This document shows, one piece after another, positions 1-12,247 of a DNA stretch of 64,000 bases. Source of the stretch: Mermis nigrescens (lineage: Eukaryota > Nematoda > Enoplea > Mermithida > Mermithidae). Each line of letters starts with the position of its first letter. Within the stretch, counting starts at the first letter, position 1. The stretch lies in assembly GCA_036768485.1 (NCBI GenBank), contig JAVLUZ010000340.1:3469886-3533885 (forward strand). Direction: 5' to 3'. The translations under genes and the position numbers were made by a program. The notes below the pieces were generated by a model. The model made no database searches. It was given only the letters and a program-made list of their open reading frames with translations, and had not been told where the DNA came from.

Positions 1-408
1 ATGACTAAGGGTACGAACATTTACTCAATGTGTTGTAATATCTGTGGGTGTTTGAAAATATTGTTGGGCCAAAAGTTCGCTATTAACATTGGGTAGGTAA
101 GGCCGCGCACGATAATTTCGGAACAAATTGTGTCTATAGTCTGTTTCGCACATTGGGCATAAATTTTAAAAGCTATGACCGTTTCTTTTTGAAATTTATG
201 CCCAGTTTAAGCACTTAAAACTACTTTTTCTAGACCAAAAAGTTGACTTTTGTAATTTATGGCATGCGCTTGAGTGACCGCAGGATTATTCCCTTTCCAA
301 AGCTCATATCCTGGACCACCCATTCAATACTGCACATGCACAAAACATTATGCAAATACTATAGCCTGTTTCATTCCAAACGGCCCATTTTTGCTGCACG
401 ACTTATCA

Positions 409-435
409 TAGGTAGCGCGTTAGCGCGTACCTATA
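409..435. repeat. GCGCGTTAGCGCG hairpin inside TAGGTA/TACCTA arms
   Basis: An imperfect palindrome ATAGGTA-GCGCGTTAGCGCG-TACCTAT. A near-identical copy lies at 2944-2971 in otherwise unrelated sequence. Confidence 0.6.
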
Positions 436-589
436 ATATACTTGAGGTACCCCCAACATATGTCCCCCTTCACAGCTATAACGGCACACATCTGAGAGGT
501 GCGGTTTTTTTAAAAGGTAGATAATAAAAAAACTTAGAAACCCCTTTTTTGTTTACGCTCAATACCGAGCGCGTCGTGAGTGTGTAAAG

Positions 590-1620
590 TTTACACCAAA
601 AATTCAAATGATTTGCGGAGGGCCAATTTTTTTAAATGTTTTCCCTAATTAGTAGGTTACGAATCTGGTCTTAAAATTTCTTTACACTCATTGGTTGGTG
701 CACAGGAGTGTAAATTAGACGGTTTTTTACTGTTTTCATTTGCCCGAGCATATCTAACTCAGTTTTACATTCCATGCAGTCTGATTGGTTTCAAAAGGTA
801 GACGGTTATGAAATACAGGGGAGACTTTTTTATTTTTTAAAAAGTAATATTTTAGAATTTAGAGGCGGTTTATTGTAAAGAGTCTGGGACAAAAAAGTAT
901 CTTTTCCCTGCCATATTCTCCACTTAGTAGACAGAACGTGGTAACTACCTTTAAAATTTGCCTCGTCTTAAGCGCTACACGTTAAAATTTATTTTGTTTC
1001 TTTACAATCAATATTACTTTATTAGTGCAGTTGTAAACTTTACACTGAAAAAATTTTTTCCGCCTAGAGCGTCGAGGATGATGAATTTTTTTGAAAATGT
1101 TTTCCCTAATTAGTAGGTTACGAATCTGGTCTCAAAATTTCTTCACAATCATTTGTTGTTGCACAGGAGTGTGAATTAGACGGTTATTTACTGTTTTCAT
1201 GTGCACGAGCATATCTAACTCAATTTTACATTCTATGCAGTCTGATTGGTTTCAAAAAGTAGACGGTTATAAAATCTAGGGGCGACTTTTTTATTTTTTT
1301 TAAAGTATTATTTTCAACTTTAGAGGCGGTTTATTGTAAAGAGTCTGGGACAAAAAAATATTTTTCCCTGCCATATTCATCACTTAGTAGACAGAACGTG
1401 GTAACTACCTTTAAAATGTGCCTCGTCCTAAGCGCTACACGTCAAAATTTATTTTGTTTCTTTACAATCAATATTACTTTATTAGTGCAGGTGTAAACTT
1501 TACACTGAAAAAATTTTTTCCGCCCTGAGCGTCGTGGATGATGATTTTTTTAATGTTCTCCGTAGGGTCAGAATTACGAATCTGACCTTTAAATTTTTCT
1601 GCAGCCACTGTTTGTTGAGG
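590..1620. repeat. Tandem repeat, about 461-bp unit
   Basis: GTTTTCCCTAATTAGTAGGT occurs at 638 and 1099, with a decayed third unit from about 1552. The units agree over nearly the whole length, including the internal GTAAACTTTACAC palindromes at 1028 and 1493. Confidence 0.85.
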
Positions 1621-1980
1621 TATGAAGAAGCGAACTTTAAATTATACATCTATTTTCTAATGCCGATAGATAACTCCATATTGCATATTATTTGATCAGA
1701 TTTTTCTTATTTCAGAGGTTTTTGACTGTCTTTGATAAATACTTATTTTTATTATCATAAATGCACTATTCTTAAACTTCAGTAGAATGATGAATATTTT
1801 TCAATAATTGACTAAATATTAAAATCCGCCGATATGTCGAGTTGGCGCAGAGGCTGACGCATCCGTTCTCGCATGCGGGTTTAGAAAAAGACCAATGGGT
1901 CAAGGTGTGAAACAGACTGTTTTGTTTATAAATAACGAGAAAGTAGAATGTGTTCATCTCATACGGCTATTTAGAGCTTA

Positions 1981-2141
1981 TAGTCTGTTTCACATAACTT
2001 TGTGCATAAAGTCTAAGAATTTTCATCGACAGTAAGCCGAGGGTTACGATAATTATATATCAGATCAATGTTATAATCGCGGTCAGCTAATTGTCGGAGA
2101 TGGTTTCAAAATGTATGACTTAAGTTGTGTGAAACAGACTA
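1981..2141. mobile_element. TA-flanked MITE, 161 bp
   Basis: 20-bp inverted ends TAGTCTGTTTCACATAACTT (19 of 20 match) flanked by TA on each side, as for Tc1/mariner-type elements. No coding capacity. Confidence 0.75.
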
Positions 2142-2999
2142 TAGATACTATGTATACCTAAGTGTAAACCAAAGCGATCAAACGCAAGATACGGATGAAA
2201 AATTTTAATCAATGTTCAAAAAGGTAGTAAATACAGGAGCAAGGCAGATATCATGGAAATAACCATCTATCGATTGCATTTGTAATTATCAATACGGCAT
2301 GGAATAGGAACGTAGCTTAACGCAAAGTCAATCCAGCTACAGCAACCATATTATCAGCGAAACTGATCGAATTTGACCTCGACTAGACATCATAGTAAGC
2401 GAATTATACTCACGGCGTACATATACAGTAAACCAGAGATAACGAAGATCAGTGAATTGTAAAGAGCCGTAGAAGTAGTAACTTAATAAAAAGCGTAGTT
2501 TCGACCCCTGATCATTAAACGCAGCGCAGTGCAAAATGTCGTACTCTTTAAACGCTGTTTAAATTATTTTAACGATGCATAATAAGCTGTTTACGATGAC
2601 AAAATACATGCCTATTTGCGGTGTAGGTGAATACACGCGGTAAAAAACATTTACTCGATTCAAACTATACGGATACGAAACGGATTAATTAAAAGAAAAT
2701 ATTGCAATTATTCGTTATACATTTACGGTACGCCTTGGCTTTCGGATCGTTTTCGCTGATCAAATTGTCGGAGTTTTCATTGATTGGCTGCGGTATTTTT
2801 ATTCAGGAAGCCCAATAAGGGATTTTCGAGAACATTCATTGAAGAATCGGCATCGGCATTCTCCTTTTCGTCATCGAATGGATCGTAGCCGCTGACCTTT
2901 CGTTTTTTGTTGCGCATTTCGGACTGTTGTAGCTTTTGATATCATAGGTAGCGCGTTGGCGCGTACCTGTAACGTTATAACATAGGACAAATTTTGGGA
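2142..2999. other. No gene seen
   Basis: AT-rich unique sequence; short frames only, none with recognisable content. The TAGGTA/GCGCG hairpin recurs at 2944. Confidence 0.5.
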
Positions 3000-5110
3000 C
3001 CTTTACTGCGGCATGTGGACAACTGAGTATTGATGACTCGAAGGATTGAAATGAATAGGATAATAGAGGGATGAATTCTACAGATGACCTTTTTTTGTTT
3101 TTTGAAATTCGCTTATTTATTGAACGGCAGTGTAAAGAGTGAAAATCTGGGTGAAAAAGCACTTTTTGGTCGAGTTTTCAACCTTCCTATGTCCGATACT
3201 AACTCCGGTTATGAGGTTTTTAAAATGTTTTCTGACAGAAATGTAGAGCGGATCATAATAAGCATTCTGCATATAAGCAAAGTCTTCTATGCTCTATGGT
3301 GAGTTAGATCCTGGGGTTTAAAGTTTTTTACACTCTAGTGGATGGTGTAAAAAAATGGATTTTAACTAAGATTTCTCTGCCAAATTTTTCCGCTTATGAG
3401 TCAGTGCAAATCGAAGACAGCATTAATAAAGTGCCTCACAGGGGCTAAACATCGCAGCAAACCGCATTTAAAAAACGCAATATTGAGTTATTTATGGGGT
3501 GTAAAGTTCGAAATCAGAGGTAAAAAATGGGCTAAAAAACACGTTTTTTCCGATGTTTGATTGATAAATCATGCCAAATAATTTTTGCAACAGAATTTTG
3601 GCACACAGGAATGTACTACGATTTAAAAGCTACAAATTGAACCAAACCGAATTTCTTTAAACTCAATGGGGAGTTCGGTACGGAATTTTAAAGTTTACAG
3701 TGTTCTAAATGGTGGAAAATACGTTTTTGTTGCGTTTTTTGTTCGCCACTTTCTCCGTCCAGAAGTCGGGATAAGTCTAATAGAATAAAAATAAAGTGCT
3801 TTATATCGGGTGCATGTCAAAGCAAATTGTCTATACATTAATATTTAGCGAGTGTAAAGTCAAAAATTTGGAGTTTTAAATGCGTTTCTGTCTTGTTTTT
3901 TCTGCCTGTTTCTCCGGTTACGAGTCAGGGACACGTTTATCAAGTATAGAAATGGACCAGGAATCAAATTTGATATGCCAGTCTGGCGCATATGTTTACA
4001 CTCTACGGTGTTGTAAAGTAGTTTACACCAATTGTTAGTTTGCCCATAGAACATTATGTAGACTTAATTTTTTCATAAATATTAATCGTAATATCGGAAC
4101 AATATCAAAATTACGAATCTGACTAAAATCTTCTTTACACTAGGTGTTTACATGAAGTTTACACTACATATATATTTATCTTCGTTTTTGAGCATTCCTG
4201 AAACCTAATTTTTTCTTGGAGCCTAGAAGTTTTCAAAGGATCAAATGTGAGACGTCACGTAGGCGCGTTTGTTTGTTTTTTTCCAACAGTGATGTAAAGT
4301 AGTTTACATTCATTGTTTATATGTCCTCAGACCATTGTAGAGACATAATTTTTTCATGAATGTTGATCATAATATCCGAGTAATTTTTTACACTGCATGT
4401 TAGCCTTTGTTCTAGAGCATTGCAAAAATCGAAATTTTTTCCTGAGATATAAAAATTTACAGGGAATGAAATATATACGTCAATTGGACGCGCTTGCTTA
4501 CACTCAGCAGTATTGCAAAGTGGTTTAAACCTAATGTTTATTGTCTTTAAAACATTATGGAGACTCATTTTTCCATAAATGTTGAAAGAAATATCGGAGC
4601 AATATCAAAATTACGAATCCGACTAAAATATTCTTTACGCTATGTGTTTGTGTAAAGTTTACGTTACGTGTTAACCCTAATTCGATAGACTTGCAGAGAC
4701 TTTGTAACTGAAGTCAAGAAATTTTCATGGATTCATATGTGAGACATCAATTAAGTGAGTTTGTTTACCCTCAAAAGTAATCTAAAGTGATTTAAAATTA
4801 TGTTCAAGTGTCCTTAGATCATTGAAGAGATGTAATTTTGTCTTAAATGGGTTGCATTAAAGTTAAATCTTTCTTAGCCGTGTTTATAATATGTTTCACA
4901 AAATCTTGCACATGGAGAGCTATCGTTTAATTGATGTAAATTGCCTGCAAAAGTGGTTTAAAATGAACCAGCAATCACACTACTGTGCACAGAAGTCGAC
5001 AAAGATATACAGCTTTATTGTAATCATGTACATTAATAAGCCGTAAACTGTTAGTATTCTCTACACCTAGTAGTTGTGTAAAGTTTGCACTATTCATTTG
5101 TTGTTAATAT
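3000..5110. repeat. Degenerate repeat tract with GTAAAGTTTACAC motifs
   Basis: Diverged units starting near 4011, 4287, 4508 and 4783 share TTGTAAAGTAGTTTACA, a TTTTTCATAAATGTTGA segment and ATCGGAGCAATATC. No convincing coding frame. Confidence 0.6.
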
Positions 5111-5824
5111 GTAGTCTATACTACAAATTTATTTTACTACCAAATCAAAGCGTTAGTGTTCCTTACATTTTGATATTTGCGTGAAGTTTTTGAATTTTTG
5201 CCGAAAATCTTTGCCTTCTAATTTACCAACATCCCGCCTTTTCCATTTTCTTGAAGTTTAAAATCTTTTATAATTCTCTCATAATTTAATGGTAGGTTTT
5301 AACTTTAAGTTTCTCTTGGTTTACAAGTCTCGCTTAGCAAGCTCATTTTTTCAAAACTTTTTCATAGTGATCAGATTAGTTGCGTTTAGTTTGGAATTGG
5401 TGGACGGTCGTTATTTTATTACTCGGCTTAAATAAACCAAGTGACTATCTTTTGATTATTTTCTCATCGCAAATTCAAACACCTCCAATTTTCAATTTGA
5501 AAATTGAAAATTGGGTGTTTTCAATTTCAAAAGTCACAACACATTGTGCTTGTGTATTGATTGAGTGAGAATTTGCAATGTGAATTCGTTGGTTAAATTT
5601 TTGTGCCTGATTATAAGTGAACTGCACATTAAGAAGAAATAACTTAATGCAGTTTTAATTTGAAAATGGATGGTGTCAATAAGGTTGTCTTGTTTAAAAA
5701 GGATAATGCTGATGTTAAGAACAATATTGTTTTCCGCGTTCTTGGACTGTTGTCATTATTGTGGCATGTTACTGATTGTGTTTACTGACTGATGTACTGA
5801 AATCACGCTAATTAAAAGTAGTGT

Positions 5825-6587
5825 ACTGGCAAAGAAAAATGCTCCGATGGAACAAAAAAGATGAATATACTTGGAATTGTGGATTATTATGGATGTAAAA
5901 GGAGGGACTAGGAAAATCTATCTAAAGTCGGAAAATCTGCTAAAAATCACACTTTCTCTAAGCAACGCAAAAAATCGATGTATATTCTGCGGCCTCTAAA
6001 AAAGTGTCTTTTTTAAATAATGTTCGAAGTTTCAGATAAGAGTGTGATAAACGAAATCTATCAAGGTTACTTTTTTAAATTGCTGGCACCTGATTGATAG
6101 AAAACTAAGAGGTATTGTATTTAAAGTTGTTTTGTTTTATGAGCATTATAGCAAGCAAAGCAGGAGCCGATTGATTAGTCCACACAACCGTTTCGGGCAT
6201 GCTAGTGTATCTACATTAAGTCTGTTTCAAGTCAACTTACGTGTTTCCTACTGTTTTTAACCAACCATGTCTTCAATTGTCTTCGATGTTTGCTATTTCA
6301 TTCAATTGGCTTGGAAGACTGTTAGTTTACTTAATATCATTTCCCATAGCTACTGCATAGCTAACGTGCTGCTGTTTCAATCATTGTTATGGTTGAATAT
6401 TTATTTTAATCTGTTGGCCGCAGAATATACATCGATTTTTTGCGTTGCTTAGAGAAAGTGTGATTTTTAGCAGATTTTCCGACTTTAGGTAGATTTTTCC
6501 TAGTCCCCTCCTTTTACATCCATAATAATCCACAATTCCAAGTATATTCATCTTTTTTGTTCCATCGGAGCATTTTTCTTTGCTAGT
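5825..6587. mobile_element. Foldback element copy 1, about 165-bp inverted ends
   Basis: Left arm 5825-5995 and right arm 6421-6587 are inverted repeats starting ACTGGCAAAGAAAAATGCTC. The interior is in the opposite orientation to that of copy 2 at 7078-7832. Confidence 0.8.
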
Positions 6588-7077
6588 TCTTTTATAACTG
6601 TGCGGAGAAATGGAATGATTAAACTCCTCCTTTAAACGTAAGGAACAGAAGAAAAACAAACATAGGAAGAAAAAGACAATTTATGCAAAATCATACCTTA
6701 GCTAGCTAAAATGACCAAAAGCTTATTGCATGCACGTATTTCAGATCATTCTAAAAATGTTAACCTAAAAATTTGAAAATGAGCTGCAATCACTTCAAAC
6801 TTAAGCCCGATTTACACTATCTTAGCGTCAAACCACGTGCAGATTAATGCCTGGCTCAACGGCTCAAACCCTGAAGTATTGAAATCGGAGTCAGAAAGCC
6901 CTTGAGTCTATTATCAGAAAGCCCTTAAGTCTTGTTTAAAAAGGATAATGCTGATGTTAAGAACAATATTCTTTTCCCGCGTTCTTGGACTGCTGTCATT
7001 ATTGTGGCATGTTACTGTGTGTGTTTACTGACTGATGTACTCAAATTATGCTGATTAAAAGTGGGGTACTAGCAAAG

Positions 7078-7832
7078 AAAATGCTCCTATGGAACAAAAA
7101 AGATGAATATACTTGGAATTGTGGATTATTAATGATGTAAAAGGAGGGGACTAGGAAAAAGCTACCTTAAGTCGCAAAATCGAAGTATATTCTGTGGCCA
7201 ACAGATTAAAATAAATATTTAACCATAAAAATGATTGAAAAAGCAGCACGTTAGCTAGTGCAGTAGCTATGGGAAATGATATTGAGTAAACTAACACTCT
7301 TTCAAAGCCAATTGAATGAAATAGCAAACATTTATGCATCCAAGACACTTGAAGAAATTGTTGGTTTAAAACAGTAGGAGACGCGTAAGTTGACTTGAAA
7401 CAGACTAAATCTAGGTACACTTGCATGCCCGTAACGATTGTGCGCACTAATCAATCTGCCCATGCTTTGCTCGCTATAATGTTTATAACAAAATAAAATA
7501 ACTTCAAATACAATACCACTTAGTTTTCTATGTATCAATCAGGATATGAAGCTAGTCAGCGTTGCTACTTGCCAGCAATTTAAAAAAATAAACATTATAG
7601 ATTTCGTTTATACACTCTTATCTGAAACTTTGAACATTATTTAAAAAGGACACTTTTTTAGAGGCCGCAGAATATACTTCGACTTTTTGCGTTGCTTAGA
7701 GAAAGTGTGATTTTTATCAGATTTTGCGACTTTAGGTAGCTTTTTCCTAGTCCCCTCTTTTACATCCTTAATAATCCACAATTCCAAGTATGTTCATCTT
7801 TTTGTTCCATCGGAGCATTTTTCTTTGCTAGT
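7078..7832. mobile_element. Foldback element copy 2, interior inverted relative to copy 1
   Basis: Arms 7078-7200 and 7670-7832. The left flank (6929-7077) is a direct duplicate of the left flank of copy 1 (5687-5824), whereas the interior runs the other way. Confidence 0.8.
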
Positions 7833-8040
7833 TACTAATATTTTAGGGTTCAGGTTTTTGCTGTAGCTTGTTTGATGTGCCAAATGTTGAGCAAAGCATA
7901 TTAAAACGTTGACAAGCAGAGTTTGAAGTAAGCAGCAGCTACGAGAACATAATGAAGGAGTCAGTGCAGTAAAAACCTAATACAGTAATAAGATTTCAGC
8001 AAAAATGAGCCGTTTGGAATGGAACAACAGACTATAGGTA

Positions 8041-9263
8041 TAGTCTGTTTCATTTATCCGAGAGCTTTTTCACCAAATCTTTTCCGAGGCTACAGTAACT
8101 CTATGTTCCCTACTTACTGTAGATCATTTAGCGATCACTGTAGCTACATAGAAAGGGAGGGTATTTGAACAAAATTCTCTTACGGTTTAATTTGTTCTCG
8201 TCTTCCAGCAGATCATGCAACATGCGGATGGAATTCGCGCATTCAGCTTGTCATAAATCTACCGTTAAAGACAATAGACTAGCGTTTTAAACAACGCCGA
8301 AAACTTCTGTTTAGCGTAACGTCTGACTGTCTTCGTAGTATCACGTAAGAGGGATAACGCTAATTTACTAACTTACAGCAAGACATGGTATAATAGAAAA
8401 TAACGGAGAGACGAGCAAACGACCAAGTTAACAATACAGGACGACTTACACCACCAGGACGACTGACTAGTGTGTTGAAACATATAATATTTATATACGA
8501 CTTTAACATAGTTCGTATTGATATTTCGATAATGGTTTTTTTGAAAGGCTTTCGGAGATTTTTAGAGTACAAATAAGTGTAGTAGAATTGATACCTGAAA
8601 AGTGTCAAAAGTATTAGAAGTAGCTAAGATGCGCGTAGGTAATCTAACAATTGGGCGGAATTTGTCAACTACGTAAGAAAGCAAATAAGTAGAATGGAAG
8701 CAAGTGTCTAAATTTCACGCAGGCATTCTGTCTTCGGGAAGTTATACACGTCGACTAACTTTTGTGCAGGAGTTACTACACGGCTAGAAATGCCTACTTT
8801 GAAGTTTAACCCGTGACATTGATGTTCCATTGTCTCTCAATATTATTGAATACTTTGCGCAGTTATGAGCAAGAGCCCGAGTAGTCGGTTTGTACTGCAC
8901 ACGCGAATCAGAGCGGAAGATCCGGGAAACCGGTGCTGTGGCAAAATCTTGCTCACGTAACGGTGGGAGGCGGAGCCCCCGTTACACTTTGCATATCTTA
9001 TGTGTATTTGCACGTCACAGAAGCTACACGGCTTCGATTCCTGCTTCAAGATTTTTATTTAGCACGATTAATGCAGTATGTCGCAGCACTGTTTAGGCTT
9101 GAATTACATAAGTCTATATGGACGATTCAGTGTATTAGAAATGAAAGAATAGCGGCTCGCCCCAATCAACTTTTCTGTTAAGTTACAGTAAATCACTAAT
9201 TAGGCTTACTGTAGCCTTCAAAAAATTTCTTTGAAAAAGCTTTCGAATAAATGAAACAGACTA
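8041..9263. mobile_element. TA-flanked element, 1.2 kb, long inverted ends
   Basis: Ends TAGTCTGTTTCATTTATCCG and the near-complement match over about 60 bp, extending to GGCTACAGTAA on both sides, and are flanked by TA. Several short frames inside are not convincing genes; no DD(E/D) transposase seen. Confidence 0.75.
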
Positions 9264-9589
9264 TAGGATCATTTAGAACGAGTATTTCTCAGGTTTAAGC
9301 ATGCATGAAGAACTTCATACTACCTTACATTGCCCTCAAAAAATACCTGTTCAACATGCTATTTACATAGCAGGTACTATATACTAAAAATTTAAGATGC
9401 TGCACTTTTATGGCGAAGCGTTTTACAACATGTAGTTCTTTTTAACCTACGTATAGTCTGTTTTGAAATTCATGGATGGCTTTCATCCGATTGGCAGTCG
9501 TCTATCGCATGTTATTTGGCTCTAAACCGTGTGCTATGGCACTCGGTCAGTTTCGTTTGCATTGTAAGAGCGTAATCGGCAGCCTCGCG

Positions 9590-9685
9590 CGAGAAAAATA
9601 GTTGTATCAGGCGCGGAGTCGAACTCAGTATTTCTCGCTGTAAAGTGAGTCGTATATACTGATAGACCGCTAGGAAAGCGACAGC
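9590..9685 (-). repeat. tRNA-like segment, possible SINE head
   Basis: On the minus strand TAGCGGTCTATCAGTATA (A-box-like) and GAGTTCGACTCC (B-box-like) are spaced as in a tRNA, with CTTTACA where the anticodon loop would be. Stems are imperfect. Confidence 0.35.
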
Positions 9686-10214
9686 GAAGTTTAAAATGTT
9701 ACATAGCCTATTGTACAATTAGGGAATCAGTTGATGCGGAGAGGTGGGTACTAAGAAGGTTCACTTTGCCGATGACCGAATTTTGACTTTCGAATCATCA
9801 TACTGTAAAAATGTTTCAAGAATTTTGAAATAGACTTAGTGCATGAATCAGCTCGAAAATATATCTTTTTTACTGTAGCGCTCGATTTTTCTCTTGCTCG
9901 ATGGAGTCGGTAGCAAATTTTTTCATAGATGTGGGCGTGTCGAGCGATGAAGTATTCGCGTTACAGTAATCAGGAAAATGGCTCTTGTTAAGCGAATTCG
10001 TGCAATATGTTAAAAATAAACTACATAGCTATACCTACTCGTATTTAGATAACAGGTGACAAAGGATTCGTGCAATGCGCCCCTGCATAGGCATAGATAG
10101 ATCTATATTTGCGCTAAATTTGAGAGTAGCCTTTATAGGCAAGACTATTTGTATACTTAAATATAAGTTTAAGACCTTTTACTGTACTATTTTCATTCTC
10201 ACAATAATATTAGG

Positions 10215-10396
10215 TTGCCAGGTGCAGGAGAATTCTCCTGAATTCAGGAAAATCTAACATTTTCAGGAGCAGGAGCAGGAGAATGGGCTTTTCAGGAGAA
10301 ATTGTAAACCCGCAGGAGAAATGCAGGAGAATCTAAAATGTCAGGAGAATTCAGAGAATCCTGAAAAATCTAGGAGAATTCAGGAGAATTTTTAAA
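10215..10396. repeat. CAGGAGAAT reiterated motif block
   Basis: At least ten occurrences of CAGGAGAA(T) or close variants in about 180 bp, including the palindrome GGAGAATTCTCC. A matching block lies at 12805-12895. Confidence 0.8.
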
Positions 10397-10424
10397 ACTT
10401 AAACAGTATAGCTTCTTACTTCTT

Positions 10425-10972
10425 ACTTCTTATATTAGTGATATCACCTTTTCAGCGTAAATTTACTAAATACATAGTTGGATATCATAGCTCCCTCTTC
10501 TACAACGAATGCCTTAACCAACTTAACTTGTGTCGATTAGAATTACGTCGCCTTCATATTTGCTTATGTATGATGTATCAAATTATTAGTCAAAAATCTT
10601 GTCTTTCCATGACAGATTTTTTGTGCTTAATCAAAATACTACTCGCTGCACAAATCGTTTCAAGCAAGTTGTTCCTCTTGTCCGTTCTAATTTACAAAAA
10701 TTTGACCTTTTCTATCAGTATACCTTCGTTTGGAATCACCTAACTGATTTTGTAGTCTCTTCCCCTAACTTAAATATATTCAAATCTAGATTAATTGATG
10801 TCGACTTATCCAAATTTATTATAGGGCGGGCTTAAATCGTCATTTTCATGACTCGCTCATCGCCTTTTGCTGTACGCTTATTCTATTGACCGTACGTTTT
10901 ATTTCTCTTTTACATCTTTCGTAATTGTCGCGTTTCAGTAATAAATTATTTCATTCATTCATTCATTCATAC
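10425..10972 (+). mobile_element. CR1/L2-like retrotransposon, 3' fragment
   Basis: A second, more truncated copy of the element at 13271-14840. It begins in the SYISDI motif, has a short deletion near 10460, then encodes KFTKYIVGYHSSL and NLCRLELRRLHICLCMMYQI. The C-terminus (VWNHLTDFVVSSPNLNIFKS) is in a different frame from about 10600, ending at 10835. It finishes with a (TTCA)n tail at about 10950-10970. The frame break is at the same place as in the minus-strand copy. Confidence 0.82.
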
Positions 10973-11189
10973 TGTAGTTAGTTAGTTGTATATAATTTTA
11001 TACTTAGAGATCTTTCACATTAAGAATTTATTTCGTTCATAGTTAAGACCTAAGTGTTAAGTTATAACTATATCCAAATAAGTTTCGTGCTTCCGTAGTA
11101 AATCATTCATTCATTTATTTATTGACTTAATATCACGAAGTGCAGAATACATAGCTTTACACACCGTCTAATTGTTTTTATCAGTTTCA

Positions 11190-12247
11190 TAGACGTTTGC
11201 AAACACCGTTTTTTCCACTTTTTGGTCTATTTGTCAACCAAAATTTTGGGAAATGGAAAAAATTTTTGGGCTTGGTTGGCATTTCAGGGAAACTTTTATG
11301 TAATGTTAAAAATGCGTTTTAGAGAGTTAGAACTTCGAAAATTTTTTGCGCTTCGCGCCGAATTGATTAAATTCTTACTTATTAGTAATCCTTAAGCCGC
11401 GCCGCGCCAATCGCAGCATTTTTATCGACAATCTGGTCTATAACTTCACTACTATTGAAAATCCTTATCTTATGCACGGATTCAGTTAGTTTCTATAATG
11501 CAAAAATGCATTTTAGAGAAGTGAAACTACAAAATTTTTTCGTTTGTTATTAATATTTGAGCCGCGCCGCGTCAACTGCAGCATTTCTATCGAAAATTCA
11601 ATCTAGAACTTTACTGGATGATTGAAAATCCTTATCTTTTGCAAGGATTCGGTTAGTTTTTGTAATGCAAAATGCGTTTCAGAGAGGTGAAACTACAAAA
11701 TTCTGCGCTTCGCGCCGAATTGATTTTAATTTTACTTGTTATTGATGTTTTTGCCGCGCGGCGCCAATGGCAGTATTTTTTATCGATAATTCGGTCCTAG
11801 AACTCCACTACGATTGAAGATCCTTACCTTCTGCACAGTTTTTGAAATGCAAAAATGATTTAGGAGAGCTAAAATTTCAAACTTTTCTAGCACTTCGCGC
11901 CATTTGATAAATTATAGTTTTAATTGTCAAACGACTTCAGAATTGGCTAAAATGCTTTACTGAAGGGAGGAAATTCAAGTTCCAACATAAATAACGTTAC
12001 AGATCGTGATATTCTTGTAGAGCGCGAAATTTTTATACAAAAAGTGCATCAGACACCGCTATTGCATGTGTACATAAAATTTTCCACTTAAAAACACTGA
12101 TTTTTCAACACAAGCGCTCTATTTTGAACGTTTTTAGACCTCCCAAAAAATGTGGAAAAAAGTCGGAAAAAGTGGAAAAAAATTTTGGGTTCGGTCTATA
12201 ATGTCAACCAAATCGCTGGGGAAAAAACGGTGTTTGCAAAGCGCCTA
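11190..12247. mobile_element. 1.06-kb block with inverted ends
   Basis: Ends share GCAAACACCGTTTTTTCC (left, near 11198) and its reverse complement (right, near 12222-12240). Inside is a tandem array carrying GC-rich hairpins. No coding frame is visible. No clean target duplication found. Confidence 0.5.
11305..11905. repeat. Tandem array, about 180-bp unit with GCGCTTCGCGCC hairpins
   Basis: Units start near 11309, 11499, 11667 and 11849, each opening with a GCAAAAATGCRTTTTAGAGAG-like segment. Three of four keep a GC-rich mini-hairpin (11348, 11705, 11890) and most carry GCCGCGCCGCGCC further on. Confidence 0.7.

Larger units (their letters stand above)
359..8037. repeat. Distant inverted ends of a TAGTCTGTTTC-type element
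   Basis: TATAGCCTGTTTCATTCCAA with CGGCCCATTTTTGCTG at 359-395 has its inverted counterpart at 7999-8037 with a 4-nt gap. They could be the two ends of one 7.7-kb element or two separate solo ends. The interior holds only repeats. Confidence 0.35.

Noticed and set aside
8843..9181. Overlapping frames of 68-82 codons on both strands
   Set aside because: All lie inside the TA-flanked repeat 8041-9263 and overlap each other; no domain is visible.
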